Positions 47,510 to 55,061 of a DNA stretch of 64,000 bases are shown piece after piece (position 1 is the stretch's first letter; every line of letters begins with the position of its first letter). The stretch covers positions 1,015,570-1,079,569 of the forward strand of contig NZ_ATYB01000014.1 in assembly GCF_000427465.1 (NCBI RefSeq), read 5' to 3'. Position numbers and translations under genes: made by a program. The stretch is from Sinorhizobium arboris LMG 14919 (GTDB lineage Bacteria > Pseudomonadota > Alphaproteobacteria > Rhizobiales > Rhizobiaceae). Below the pieces are notes generated by a model. The model worked only from the letters and a program-made list of their open reading frames with translations, was not told the origin of the DNA and searched no databases.

Positions 47510-48244
47510 CTACTTAACAGAACCTAAAACACCATCACGCTCGAATTTTGTGATGAGGTTGATGATATTGATGTGAATTTTCCTCCAGTCTTTAAAGTAA
47601 GCAGAAGAGTAGGAATAACTTATATAGTTACTGGCGCTGTCGTATATATAGTTTATCTTGCATCCTGGAGATGCGGCAGTTCCCGGAAAGCTACATCTTA
47701 TGATGGTTTTAAAGTCAGTTGTAAAATAAGTCACCTCATAAGGCCTCAGTTCTCCTTCCTTCCCCGACAAATCAAGGAATTTGATAAGGCCATACTCATC
47801 GTCCACTCTCTTTGCGTAGCCACGCCGGACGCTGTCCAGTTCGCTTTCGTACACGTGACGCCAGGACGTGGCGTCGAAGTCCTTGCGGTGGACGTAGACA
47901 TGCAGTTTGTCGCCGTGTCCCGGAGCCTGCCACTTTGCATCGTCCTCCTCGCGATACGGTCGCAAATCGGGCAGCAGCGCATCGAAGTTGAACGATTCGA
48001 CTTTGACCCGGCCCTCCCTGGGCTTGGGCCAGCGGCCATGTTTCACAAAGCCCTCCCAATACATGTAGCGCTCGGGAATGTTGAACTTGCGCCCGCTCGG
48101 CAGTTCGATGCGCACCACCCCGTTGGCCAGATAGTGCTGGCTTGCATATGCAAGGACGTATTCGTTTGCGACGCGCCATCCGAGCCACGTCGCGCCTAGC
48201 GCAGAAAACATGATCAAAAGCGTGCGCGTTCGAAAAATGGCCAT
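47510..48244 (-). CDS. Membrane-anchored protein of 244 residues (candidate immunity protein)
   Basis: Starts MAIFRTRTLLIMFSALGATW, giving one N-terminal membrane anchor, followed by about 215 soluble residues that would lie in the periplasm (IELPSGRKFNIPERYMYWEG, DKLHVYVHRKDFDATSW). No family recognised. The start is chosen because M-x-[IV]-F with GGAGCC upstream recurs at other cassette copies; GTG 48259 is an alternative. A frameshifted remnant of the same 5' end lies at 42086-42260. Ten bases after its stop begins the decayed secreted-protein gene, so the pair fits an immunity-effector unit acting in the envelope. This is inference. Confidence 0.65.
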   Translation of the reverse strand: MAIFRTRTLLIMFSALGATWLGWRVANEYVLAYASQHYLANGVVRIELPSGRKFNIPERYMYWEGFVKHGRWPKPREGRVKVESFNFDALLPDLRPYREEDDAKWQAPGHGDKLHVYVHRKDFDATSWRHVYESELDSVRRGYAKRVDDEYGLIKFLDLSGKEGELRPYEVTYFTTDFKTIIRCSFPGTAASPGCKINYIYDSASNYISYSYSSAYFKDWRKIHINIINLITKFERDGVLGSVK

Positions 48245-48255
48245 GGCTCCTGTCG

Positions 48256-48387
48256 TCACGATTGCACAGCGCCTCGATCGTCAAGCCGACGCCAAAGCAC
48301 GGAGGTGGCCTTATGTGCAAATAGGCTGTGCCAAGTCTTTTCGCGCGCGCAGCATGCCGGCTGCCCCGGGGGAAGCGCCGCTGACAT
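48256..48387 (-). pseudogene. Truncated ORF overlapping the end of a family 2 membrane gene
   Basis: Stop and start share one base (TGATG at 48387). The 43-residue frame MSAALPPGQPACCAREKTWH goes straight into the conserved block (SLFAHKATSVLW) and ends before the next membrane gene. Only a few codons precede the block, so almost all of the original partner is missing. Confidence 0.5.
48310..48325. repeat. Cassette palindrome, copy 8
   Basis: CTTATGTGCAAATAGG in a block nearly identical to that around copy 3. Confidence 0.8.
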
Positions 48388-48686
48388 CAGGCGTCTCCGT
48401 CGCTGTATCTTTCCAAAACTTCACGCCAAACGAAAAACAAAATCGGATTTCGACTTAGGTGCTTCCTGAATACCTTGTCTTCAACTAGAAGTATATAGGT
48501 CTTCGTAATTATATAGCTGCCCAAAGAAAATGGCATAGTCGCCACAAAGGTCACAGACAAAGATCTTAATATAAATATCTCCCATCCATCAATATCTATG
48601 CTGTGTCTGAACCAAACCATGATTAATATCACTGCAAGGTTTGTTGATAAAAATATATTAAAGATTATGTTTATTCTTTCAGTCAT
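48387..48686 (-). CDS. Small membrane protein of 99 residues, cassette family 2
   Basis: Starts MTERINIIFNIFLSTNLAV, with two or three helices and the C-terminal tail RNPILFFVWREVLERYSDGD shared with the 44531-44827 product. Strongly AT-rich. A short leader-like frame beginning MGIFQMFERTL, opened by the conserved block at copy 9, ends 15 bases upstream. Candidate immunity protein by context. Confidence 0.65.
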   Translation of the reverse strand: MTERINIIFNIFLSTNLAVILIMVWFRHSIDIDGWEIFILRSLSVTFVATMPFSLGSYIITKTYILLVEDKVFRKHLSRNPILFFVWREVLERYSDGDA

Positions 48687-48902
48687 TGACTATTGAGTCT
48701 TTGAAGGTGGTGTTCCGTGCATCCGAATAGATGCCGCTTTTCACAGGTTTCTTCCTGACATGCCGAAATTGTACGACTTCACCTTGGCCCCGCCTCTTGG
48801 GTTGGAAGTGTGCGTTCGAACATTTGAAAAATGCCCATTTATCCGGTCCTTACGTCGAGGAGTGCCTCAAGCGCCAAGATGAAGCAAAAACGCGGAGCTG
48901 GC

Positions 48903-48918
48903 CTTATGTGCAAATAAG
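48903..48918. repeat. Cassette palindrome, copy 9
   Basis: CTTATGTGCAAATAAG, the best copy, with full CTTAT/ATAAG symmetry. Left flank similar to copies 2, 3 and 8. Confidence 0.8.
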
Positions 48919-49070
48919 TTGCCGCCAAATGACGTTTCCTGGGCAATAATCTCTTCATTGAGTCGTCCATCTACGGCTGCACCCACCAGCGCTGGCCCCG
49001 AGAAGAACGCTACGTCGACCATCATCCGACCGATTATGCGGCTTGTCGACTCCAGTCCTGGCTCGCGGTG

Positions 49071-49160
49071 TTAAGCGATCCCTGACAATATTCCGTCGAA
49101 ATAAGCACCAGCGGTGCCCCAACCGGCGCAGCCGTCAGTGCTGTTTGTCGTCTCTTGCAT
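49071..49160 (-). pseudogene. Truncated ORF after the 84-residue membrane protein gene
   Basis: AGGAG precedes ATG 49160, ten bases after the membrane gene stop. The 29-residue frame MQETTNSTDGCAGWGTAGAY ends early. A second frame then reads MVDVAFFSGPALVGAAVDGR into the palindrome. This looks like one secreted-partner gene broken by a frameshift and joined to the conserved block. Confidence 0.45.
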
Positions 49161-49169
49161 TCAATGCTC

Positions 49170-49424
49170 CTAGCGAAATCCATTCCAGACGTATTCGGCA
49201 AATTTCGAAACGACCATCAGGTTCAAACTAACCGGATCTGAATCCCATCGGTGTCCACCTCGAAGAATAAATGCTTCATATAACTTCCCAATAACTATCA
49301 ATAATAAAATCCATAGTAACACCGCGTGAAAGTATTTAGTAAAATTCGCGATTAGAATTACCGAAGCAATCATAGAAATTCTATATATCAACAGATGATT
49401 TCTAATAAAATTGATAATGTTCAT
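49170..49424 (-). CDS. Small membrane protein of 84 residues (cassette)
   Basis: Starts MNIINFIRNHLLIYRISMIA. Two helices (about 12-28 and 32-50, AVLLWILLLIVIGKLYEAFI) precede a polar C terminus. AT-rich. It lies downstream of palindrome copy 10 and upstream of a truncated ORF, matching the unit pattern. No similarity to families 1-3 noticed. A frame extension to 49481 is possible. Confidence 0.55.
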   Translation of the reverse strand: MNIINFIRNHLLIYRISMIASVILIANFTKYFHAVLLWILLLIVIGKLYEAFILRGGHRWDSDPVSLNLMVVSKFAEYVWNGFR

Positions 49425-49532
49425 TGTAATATCCGAGAAAAATAAATATTTCCGGAAATGTGTTTCGAATAGGTGAGGCACGTCTAGCCGTTTAAGCAGA
49501 CAACATCCATCTACACTGGCGATTTCCCACAG

Positions 49533-49735
49533 CTAATCATCGCTATTCACACTCACGCCGAAGTCGAGGCACATGAACCATGCGCGATGGTTATATGCAA
49601 ATAAGCTGGTCTCCCGTTTATCGACACCTTTGACGCGTCTTATCGAACGAAGCTTCTTTGTCTTGCTGAGGTCTCGGTCTCGCCGAGCGTGGAATCTCGG
49701 ATGCGCCGTTGGACGGAAGAGGAGGGCTGATCCCC
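49533..49735 (-). pseudogene. Fragment of a secreted-protein gene spanning the conserved block
   Basis: About 165 bases are duplicated from 46558-46720: the same frame reads KKLRSIRRVKGVDK on both sides. Here the open frame continues through the palindrome as ETSLFAYNHRAWFMCLDFG to a stop at 49533. In the other copy it corresponds to the sequence just after the calcium-domain pseudogene. It marks the right edge of the cassette region. Confidence 0.6.
49590..49605. repeat. Cassette palindrome, copy 10
   Basis: GTTATATGCAAATAAG, identical to copy 7, with an adjacent small palindrome ACCATGCGCGATGGT. Confidence 0.75.
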
Positions 49736-49740
49736 GAAGA

Positions 49741-50108
49741 CACCGTACGTATAAAGGTTCCCCCGAGCTTCGGTCGCCCCATCTCGCCGGCGACGGTGCT
49801 CCACGGTATCTCCGACCTCGCCGCACCAAGCAGGGAACGAGGTCTTGGGGAATTAGCAAGCTTGGGAGTTTGGTGAGCTGCTATACAGGTCGCGCTTGAC
49901 GGCTCGCAGGTGGACAGGATCGGGCATGTGACGTTGGCGCCGTATCGTAAGGAGGCCGTCGGTTCCCTTGTGCTCGTTAAAGATGAGGGTTGGAGGATTG
50001 CGAAACGTGCACAGTGCGGCGTACCGCCTTCCTCGCTGAGGCTTCAGCAAAGCGGTGAGACGACTTGCGAGAGCCACTTACGAAGACATGCTTGTCATGT
50101 GAAAGAAA
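49741..50108. other. Boundary region between the cassette array and tRNA-Val
   Basis: No confident gene. A plus-strand frame from about 49893 reads GSQVDRIGHVTLAPYRKEAV and continues in a protein-like way for about 60 codons, but it has no ribosome-binding site and runs into the tRNA. It may be a remnant. No integrase, transposase or tRNA 3'-end repeat was found here. Confidence 0.3.
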
Positions 50109-50184
50109 TGGTGGGCGATGAGAGACTCGAACTCCCGACATCCTCGGTGTAAACGAGGCGCTCTACCAACTGAGCTAATCGCCC
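50109..50184 (-). tRNA. tRNA-Val (anticodon TAC)
   Basis: Read on the minus strand: GGGCGATTAGCTCAGTTGGT opens the acceptor and D arms, the anticodon loop is TTTACAC, a GTTCGAGTC T-arm follows, and the acceptor is closed by ATCGCCC with an encoded ACCA end. 76 bases. The cassette array lies on its 3' side, a typical position for acquired DNA. Confidence 0.95.
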
Positions 50185-50225
50185 TTTCGCGTTGCCGGAC
50201 GAGTGTCCGCCGCGTCGGTGGGCGT

Positions 50226-50254
50226 GATCTATGCGTAACCGGCGAAAACCGCAA
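50226..50254 (-). promoter_or_regulatory. Candidate promoter of tRNA-Val
   Basis: On the minus strand, TTGCGG and TAGATC are separated by 17 bases, about 40 bases upstream of the tRNA. The hexamers are moderate matches. Confidence 0.4.
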
Positions 50255-50527
50255 GAGCGTTCGTGCGATTTTTTGGAAATTTTTATCTCCGGCCCACGCG
50301 CGTGTGGGCTGCGATACGCAGCCTGTGGATAAAATCGGGCGAGGGGGGGCGTCCGGCTGCCGCTGCGGGCCGACCTGGCAATGGTATGGACGTCCTCTCG
50401 CCTGGAATTGTTTTTGAGAGCGCCCTGTCGTCCTGTCCGTGAACGGCGCGATCCGAATCCGAATCCTTCCGCAAAGCCATGCTGTGGATCAAAAATCGTT
50501 CCGTCACGGATTTGTCTTCAAACGCGC

Positions 50528-50556
50528 TTGACACCCCAATGCGAACCGCTTAGTTA
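50528..50556 (+). promoter_or_regulatory. Promoter of the tRNA-Asp genes
   Basis: TTGACA, 17 bases, TAGTTA, about 70 bases upstream of the first tRNA-Asp gene. A near-consensus housekeeping promoter. The rest of 50255-50622 shows no gene. Confidence 0.7.
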
Positions 50557-50622
50557 GCCGCTCATCGAACGGCAGGGCCGGTTCGGGCAGGGGCGCGAGC
50601 GCTTCTGGAAAGTCCAAGAGAT

Positions 50623-50699
50623 GCGGGTGTAGCTCAGTCGGTTAGAGTGCCGGCCTGTCACGCCGGAGGTCGCGGGTTCGAGCCCCGTCACTCGCGCCA
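50623..50699 (+). tRNA. tRNA-Asp (anticodon GTC), copy 1
   Basis: GCGGGTGTAGCTCAGTCGGT start, anticodon stem-loop CCGGCCTGTCACGCCGG, T-arm GGGTTCGAGCCCC, encoded CCA. 77 bases. Mature sequence identical to copy 2. Confidence 0.96.
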
Positions 50700-50769
50700 C
50701 TCTTGAGAAGTCTGCGGCATTCTCAAAAAGTGCCGATGATGAGATAATGGCCAGCGATGGCCATAATGC

Positions 50770-50846
50770 GCGGGTGTAGCTCAGTCGGTTAGAGTGCCGG
50801 CCTGTCACGCCGGAGGTCGCGGGTTCGAGCCCCGTCACTCGCGCCA
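50770..50846 (+). tRNA. tRNA-Asp (anticodon GTC), copy 2
   Basis: Tandem identical copy 70 bases downstream of the first, with encoded CCA. No separate promoter is seen in the spacer, so both likely come from one precursor. The spacer to nuoA (50847-51140) shows no gene. Confidence 0.96.
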
Positions 50847-51140
50847 TTTCTCGTCCCTTTCGTCTTTGCTTTCGATACCTCTTTGTGCGCTGCGGCAATG
50901 TGCCTCGCCGTTCTTCCGTTTCCGATAGCCGTCGCGTTCCCGCGATTGTGCGCCCTGCCGTGCATCCAGCGGCTGGCGCATCCCCGCTATGCGCCGCGAA
51001 CCGGTTTAAATGCCCCTTCGAGGCTTGCGCACGGGCGCCGGCTGCGCTAACCACTCTGGCGTTGCAACATGCTTTTCGGCCTGCGGCATTCTTCGTTGAA
51101 GCGCTTTCATGGCGCCCTCCGCAGGCAGGGACGGATAACA

Positions 51141-51506
51141 ATGACAGAACTTCTCGGTTCCTACGTACCGATCGCGATTTTCATTGGGATCGCGCTGGTG
51201 ATCGGCCTCGCACTTCTGGTCGCTCCTTTCGCCGTCGCCTTCAAGGCGCCTGATTCGGAAAAACTGTCGGCTTACGAGTGCGGCTTCAATGCGTTCGACG
51301 ACGCCCGCATGAAGTTCGACGTCCGCTTCTATCTCGTGTCGATCCTCTTCATCATCTTCGATCTCGAAGTCGCCTTCCTCTTCCCCTGGGCGGTTTCGTT
51401 CAAGGAGATGGGCTGGTTCGGCTTCTGGTCGATGATGGTCTTCCTTCTGGTCCTGACGGTCGGCTTTATCTATGAATGGAAGAAGGGAGCGCTGGAATGG
51501 AATTAG
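51141..51506 (+). CDS. nuoA: NADH-quinone oxidoreductase subunit A
   Basis: A 121-residue membrane subunit of complex I with three helices and the matrix-loop motif [20 protein letters not shown], whose Cys is conserved. The start [10 protein letters not shown] is the family start; upstream frame residues from 51069 are not conserved. First gene of the nuo operon; it overlaps nuoB by 10 bases. Confidence 0.97.
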   Translation: MTELLGSYVPIAIFIGIALVIGLALLVAPFAVAFKAPDSEKLSAYECGFNAFDDARMKFDVRFYLVSILFIIFDLEVAFLFPWAVSFKEMGWFGFWSMMVFLLVLTVGFIYEWKKGALEWN

Positions 51507-52075
51507 CATCCGGCACCACGCTCGTTGCGCCGCAGCCCAAGGGTATCCTCGATCCCGCCACCGGCAAGCCGATCGGCAGCAATGACGCTTTCTTCGGCGA
51601 GATCAACAACGAGCTCGCCGACAAGGGTTTTCTCGTCACCTCGACCGACGAGCTGATCAACTGGGCCCGCACCGGTTCGCTGATGTGGATGACCTTCGGT
51701 CTCGCCTGCTGCGCGGTCGAGATGATGCAGATGTCGATGCCGCGTTACGACGCCGAGCGTTTCGGCTTTGCGCCGCGCGCCTCGCCGCGCCAGTCCGACG
51801 TCATGATCGTCGCCGGCACGCTCACCAACAAGATGGCGCCCGCGCTGCGCAAGGTCTACGACCAGATGCCGGAGCCGCGTTACGTGATTTCGATGGGCTC
51901 CTGCGCCAACGGCGGCGGCTATTATCACTATTCCTATTCGGTTGTGCGCGGCTGCGACCGCGTCGTGCCCGTCGACATCTACGTGCCAGGCTGTCCTCCC
52001 ACGGCAGAAGCGCTGCTTTACGGCGTGCTTCTGCTGCAGAAGAAGATCCGCCGGACCGGCACGATCGAGCGCTAA
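51497..52075 (+). CDS. nuoB: NADH-quinone oxidoreductase subunit B
   Basis: A 192-residue peripheral subunit that carries cluster N2 next to the quinone site. Its ligands are [10 protein letters not shown] (tandem Cys), [20 protein letters not shown] and [15 protein letters not shown]. The ATG at 51497 lies inside the end of nuoA, showing translational coupling. Confidence 0.98.
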   Translation: MELASGTTLVAPQPKGILDPATGKPIGSNDAFFGEINNELADKGFLVTSTDELINWARTGSLMWMTFGLACCAVEMMQMSMPRYDAERFGFAPRASPRQSDVMIVAGTLTNKMAPALRKVYDQMPEPRYVISMGSCANGGGYYHYSYSVVRGCDRVVPVDIYVPGCPPTAEALLYGVLLLQKKIRRTGTIER

Positions 52076-52093
52076 GGGCAGGGGAACTTTAAG

Positions 52094-52699
52094 ATGAGTG
52101 AAGCCCTGAACGAGCTTGCCTCCTATCTTCGCGAGGCGCGTGGCGCGCTGATCGCCGATGCGGAGGTCAAATACGGCGAACTGACGGTGACGGCGAAAGC
52201 CGAGAACCTCATCGCGCTCCTGACTTTCCTGCGCGACGACGTCCAGTGCGGTTTCGTCAGTTTCATCGATGTCTGCGGAGTCGACTATCCGCAGCGGCCG
52301 GATCGCTTCGATGTCGTCTATCATCTTCTCTCGCCGCGCCAGAACCAGCGCATCCGCGTGAAGGTCGCGACCGGCGAGGACGAGCCCGTCCCTTCGGCGA
52401 CATCGGTCTATCCCGGCGCCGACTGGTTCGAGCGCGAGGCCTACGACATGTACGGCATCCTCTTCACCGGCCACCCGGATCTGAGGCGCATCCTGACGGA
52501 CTACGGCTTCGAAGGCTATCCGCTGCGCAAGGATTTCCCGCTGACCGGTTTCGTCGAGGTGCGTTACGACAACGAAGCCAAGCGCGTCGTCTACGAACCC
52601 GTCGAGCTGAAGCAGGAATTCCGCAATTTCGATTTTCTTTCGCCCTGGGAAGGTACGGAATACGTGCTGCCCGGCGATGAGAAGGCGAAGCCACGCTGA
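52094..52699 (+). CDS. nuoC: NADH-quinone oxidoreductase subunit C
   Basis: A 201-residue peripheral subunit. The 30-kDa subunit signature is visible as [20 protein letters not shown] followed by [12 protein letters not shown]. Separate from NuoD, as in Alphaproteobacteria and unlike the fused NuoCD of enterics. Confidence 0.97.
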   Translation: MSEALNELASYLREARGALIADAEVKYGELTVTAKAENLIALLTFLRDDVQCGFVSFIDVCGVDYPQRPDRFDVVYHLLSPRQNQRIRVKVATGEDEPVPSATSVYPGADWFEREAYDMYGILFTGHPDLRRILTDYGFEGYPLRKDFPLTGFVEVRYDNEAKRVVYEPVELKQEFRNFDFLSPWEGTEYVLPGDEKAKPR

Positions 52700-52755
52700 A
52701 TCAAGTCGGCCCGCGGCGATCCGCGAAGGACGCCATCCGGCCTGGAGCAATCGGT

Positions 52756-53946
52756 ATGACCGAACATAACGTCCGCAACTTCAACATCAACTTCGGCCCG
52801 CAGCATCCGGCGGCGCACGGCGTTCTGCGTCTGGTGCTGGAGCTTGACGGCGAAATCGTCGAGCGGGTCGATCCGCATATCGGCCTCCTGCATCGCGGCA
52901 CGGAGAAGCTGATCGAGGCCAAGACCTATCTGCAGGCGATCCCCTATTTCGACCGGCTCGACTATGTCGCGCCGATGAACCAGGAGCATGCCTTCGCGCT
53001 GGCCGTCGAAAGATTGACGGGTACGCGCGTGCCGATCCGCGGTCAGTTGATCCGGGTTCTCTATTCCGAGATCGGCCGTATCCTGTCGCATCTCCTCAAC
53101 GTGACCACGCAGGCCATGGACGTCGGCGCGCTCACGCCGCCGCTCTGGGGCTTCGAGGAGCGCGAGAAGCTGATGGTCTTTTACGAGCGCGCCTGCGGCG
53201 CGCGGATGCACGCGGCCTATTTCCGCCCGGGCGGCGTGCACCAGGACCTGCCGCACGAGCTGGTCGAAGACATCGGCAACTGGATCGACCCGTTCCTGAA
53301 GACCGTCGATGATATCGACGAGCTTCTGACCGGCAACCGCATCTTCAAGCAGCGTAACGTCGATATCGGTGTCGTCAGCCTCGAAGACGCCTGGGCTTGG
53401 GGTTTCTCCGGCGTAATGGTGCGCGGTTCCGGTGCGGCCTGGGACCTGCGCCGTTCGCAGCCCTATGAATGCTATTCCGACCTGGAGTTCGACATTCCGA
53501 TCGGCAAGAACGGCGACTGCTTCGACCGCTATCTCATCCGCATGATCGAGATGCGCCAGTCGGCGCGTATCATGCGTCAGTGCGTCGATCGCCTGCTCGG
53601 CGATGCCAAGATCGGTCCGGTCTCCTCGCTCGACGGCAAGATCGTGCCGCCGAAGCGCGGCGAGATGAAGCGGTCGATGGAGGCGCTGATCCATCACTTC
53701 AAGCTCTACACCGAGGGCTACCACGTGCCGGCCGGCGAAGTTTACGCGGCGGTCGAGGCGCCCAAGGGCGAGTTCGGCGTCTATCTCGTTTCCGACGGCA
53801 CCAACAAGCCGTATCGCTGCAAGATCCGCGCACCGGGCTACGCGCATCTCCAGGCCATGGATTTCCTCTGTCGCGGACACCAGCTTGCCGATGTCTCGGC
53901 CGTGCTGGGCTCTCTCGATATCGTGTTCGGCGAGGTGGATCGCTGA
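52756..53946 (+). CDS. nuoD: NADH-quinone oxidoreductase subunit D
   Basis: A 396-residue 49-kDa-type subunit lining the quinone pocket. It has [20 protein letters not shown], the [13 protein letters not shown] helix and [24 protein letters not shown] C-terminal motifs. The stop codon shares a base with the ATG of the next small gene (TGATG). Confidence 0.98.
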   Translation: MTEHNVRNFNINFGPQHPAAHGVLRLVLELDGEIVERVDPHIGLLHRGTEKLIEAKTYLQAIPYFDRLDYVAPMNQEHAFALAVERLTGTRVPIRGQLIRVLYSEIGRILSHLLNVTTQAMDVGALTPPLWGFEEREKLMVFYERACGARMHAAYFRPGGVHQDLPHELVEDIGNWIDPFLKTVDDIDELLTGNRIFKQRNVDIGVVSLEDAWAWGFSGVMVRGSGAAWDLRRSQPYECYSDLEFDIPIGKNGDCFDRYLIRMIEMRQSARIMRQCVDRLLGDAKIGPVSSLDGKIVPPKRGEMKRSMEALIHHFKLYTEGYHVPAGEVYAAVEAPKGEFGVYLVSDGTNKPYRCKIRAPGYAHLQAMDFLCRGHQLADVSAVLGSLDIVFGEVDR

Positions 53947-54200
53947 TGCGTCTGGTGCCGTTCGCCGCTGTCGGATTTCTTGTGCTCGCCTCCGGGGTCT
54001 GGGCCCAGGAGGACGTCGGAAGTGCGTCGTCCGCAGCGCTCAGAGGCGGCAGCATGTCGGCGCTCCTGTCGAGGGGCTACGAGATCAAGGCCGCCGTCAA
54101 CAACGGCGCGCGCTATATCGTGTTTTTGCAGAAAGACCAGTCAGCCTATGCCTGCGAATTTGTCTCGCTGACGAAATCGCGGTGCGGTTCGATTAACTGA
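53946..54200 (+). CDS. Small exported protein inside the nuo operon
   Basis: An 84-residue protein with a clear signal peptide ([20 protein letters not shown], then QEDVG). A mature part of about 63 residues has two Cys near the C terminus ([15 protein letters not shown]), possibly a disulfide. Its ATG overlaps the nuoD stop by one base and nuoE follows after 16 bases, so it is cotranslated with complex I. Function unknown. A periplasmic product inside nuo suggests an accessory or assembly role, or simple hitch-hiking. Confidence 0.8.
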   Translation: MRLVPFAAVGFLVLASGVWAQEDVGSASSAALRGGSMSALLSRGYEIKAAVNNGARYIVFLQKDQSAYACEFVSLTKSRCGSIN

Positions 54201-54216
54201 TAAGGTGTCAACTAGA

Positions 54217-55047
54217 ATGTCCGTTCGTCGACTAGCCGAAGACACAGTCCAGCCAGCGGCCTTCGCGTTCAGCAAGGAAAATGCTGCCTGGGCCGAGGCA
54301 ACGATCAAGAAATATCCCGAGGGCCGCGAGCAGTCGGCGGTCATTCCACTGCTGATGCGTGCTCAGGAGCAGGACGGCTGGGTGACGAGGGCGGCGATCG
54401 AGTCGGTCGCCGACATGCTCGGCATGGCCTATATCCGCGTCCTCGAAGTCGCCACCTTCTATACCCAGTTCCAGCTGCAGCCGGTCGGAACGCGTGCCCA
54501 TGTCCAGGTCTGCGGCACCACGCCCTGCATGCTGCGCGGCGCCGAAGACCTGATCAAGATCTGCAAGAAGAAGATCGCCAGCGAACCGTTCACCCTCAAT
54601 GAGGGCGGCACGCTTTCCTGGGAAGAGGTCGAATGTCAGGGCGCCTGCGTCAACGCGCCGATGATCATGATCTTCAAGGACACGTTCGAGGATCTGACGC
54701 CGGAGCGGCTCGAGGAGATCATCGATCTCTTCGAGGCCGGCAAAGGAGCGGACGTGGTGCCGGGCCCGCAGATCGACCGCGTCTATTCCGCGCCGATCGG
54801 CGGTCTGACGACGTTGCAGACGCCGGAGCCCGTCGAAGAGAAGAAGAAATCGGTCCGTGCAAGCAAGCCGAAGGACGAAAAGGCGGTGAGCGTACCTCCG
54901 TCGAATGCGGCAAAGCCGTCGACCGCGACGGACGTTACCAACCCGACCTTGAAGACGCCGGCTACCGCCAGGAAGGCGGCGGCGAAGAACGTCAAGATCG
55001 AGGGCGAAACGGTCGACAAGTCGAAGCCCTCGAAGAAGCCGCGGTGA
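54217..55047 (+). CDS. nuoE: NADH-quinone oxidoreductase subunit E (with C-terminal tail)
   Basis: A 276-residue protein. The first about 180 residues are the 24-kDa thioredoxin-like subunit binding cluster N1a through [11 protein letters not shown] and [12 protein letters not shown]. The last about 90 residues are a Lys/Ala/Pro-rich tail ([20 protein letters not shown]) with no conserved fold, longer than in enteric NuoE. AAGGTG fits the ATG at 54217 better than the GTG at 54205. Confidence 0.96.
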   Translation: MSVRRLAEDTVQPAAFAFSKENAAWAEATIKKYPEGREQSAVIPLLMRAQEQDGWVTRAAIESVADMLGMAYIRVLEVATFYTQFQLQPVGTRAHVQVCGTTPCMLRGAEDLIKICKKKIASEPFTLNEGGTLSWEEVECQGACVNAPMIMIFKDTFEDLTPERLEEIIDLFEAGKGADVVPGPQIDRVYSAPIGGLTTLQTPEPVEEKKKSVRASKPKDEKAVSVPPSNAAKPSTATDVTNPTLKTPATARKAAAKNVKIEGETVDKSKPSKKPR

Positions 55048-55061
55048 AGAGGTGATACCCC

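Noticed and set aside
40221..49605. The repeated palindrome array could be a CRISPR array
   Set aside because: Copies are 400-1600 bases apart with genes between them, the repeat is variable, and there are no cas genes.
38579..50108. Transposon or phage origin of the cassette region
   Set aside because: No transposase, integrase, terminal inverted repeats or phage structural gene was recognised in either strand.
49910..50152. Plus-strand ORF running into tRNA-Val
   Set aside because: GTG start without ribosome-binding site, and it overlaps the tRNA; at most a remnant.
50885..51253. ORF between tRNA-Asp and nuoA overlapping the nuoA start
   Set aside because: Out of frame with nuoA, no domain and Arg/Pro/Ala-rich; likely a shadow over the nuo leader.
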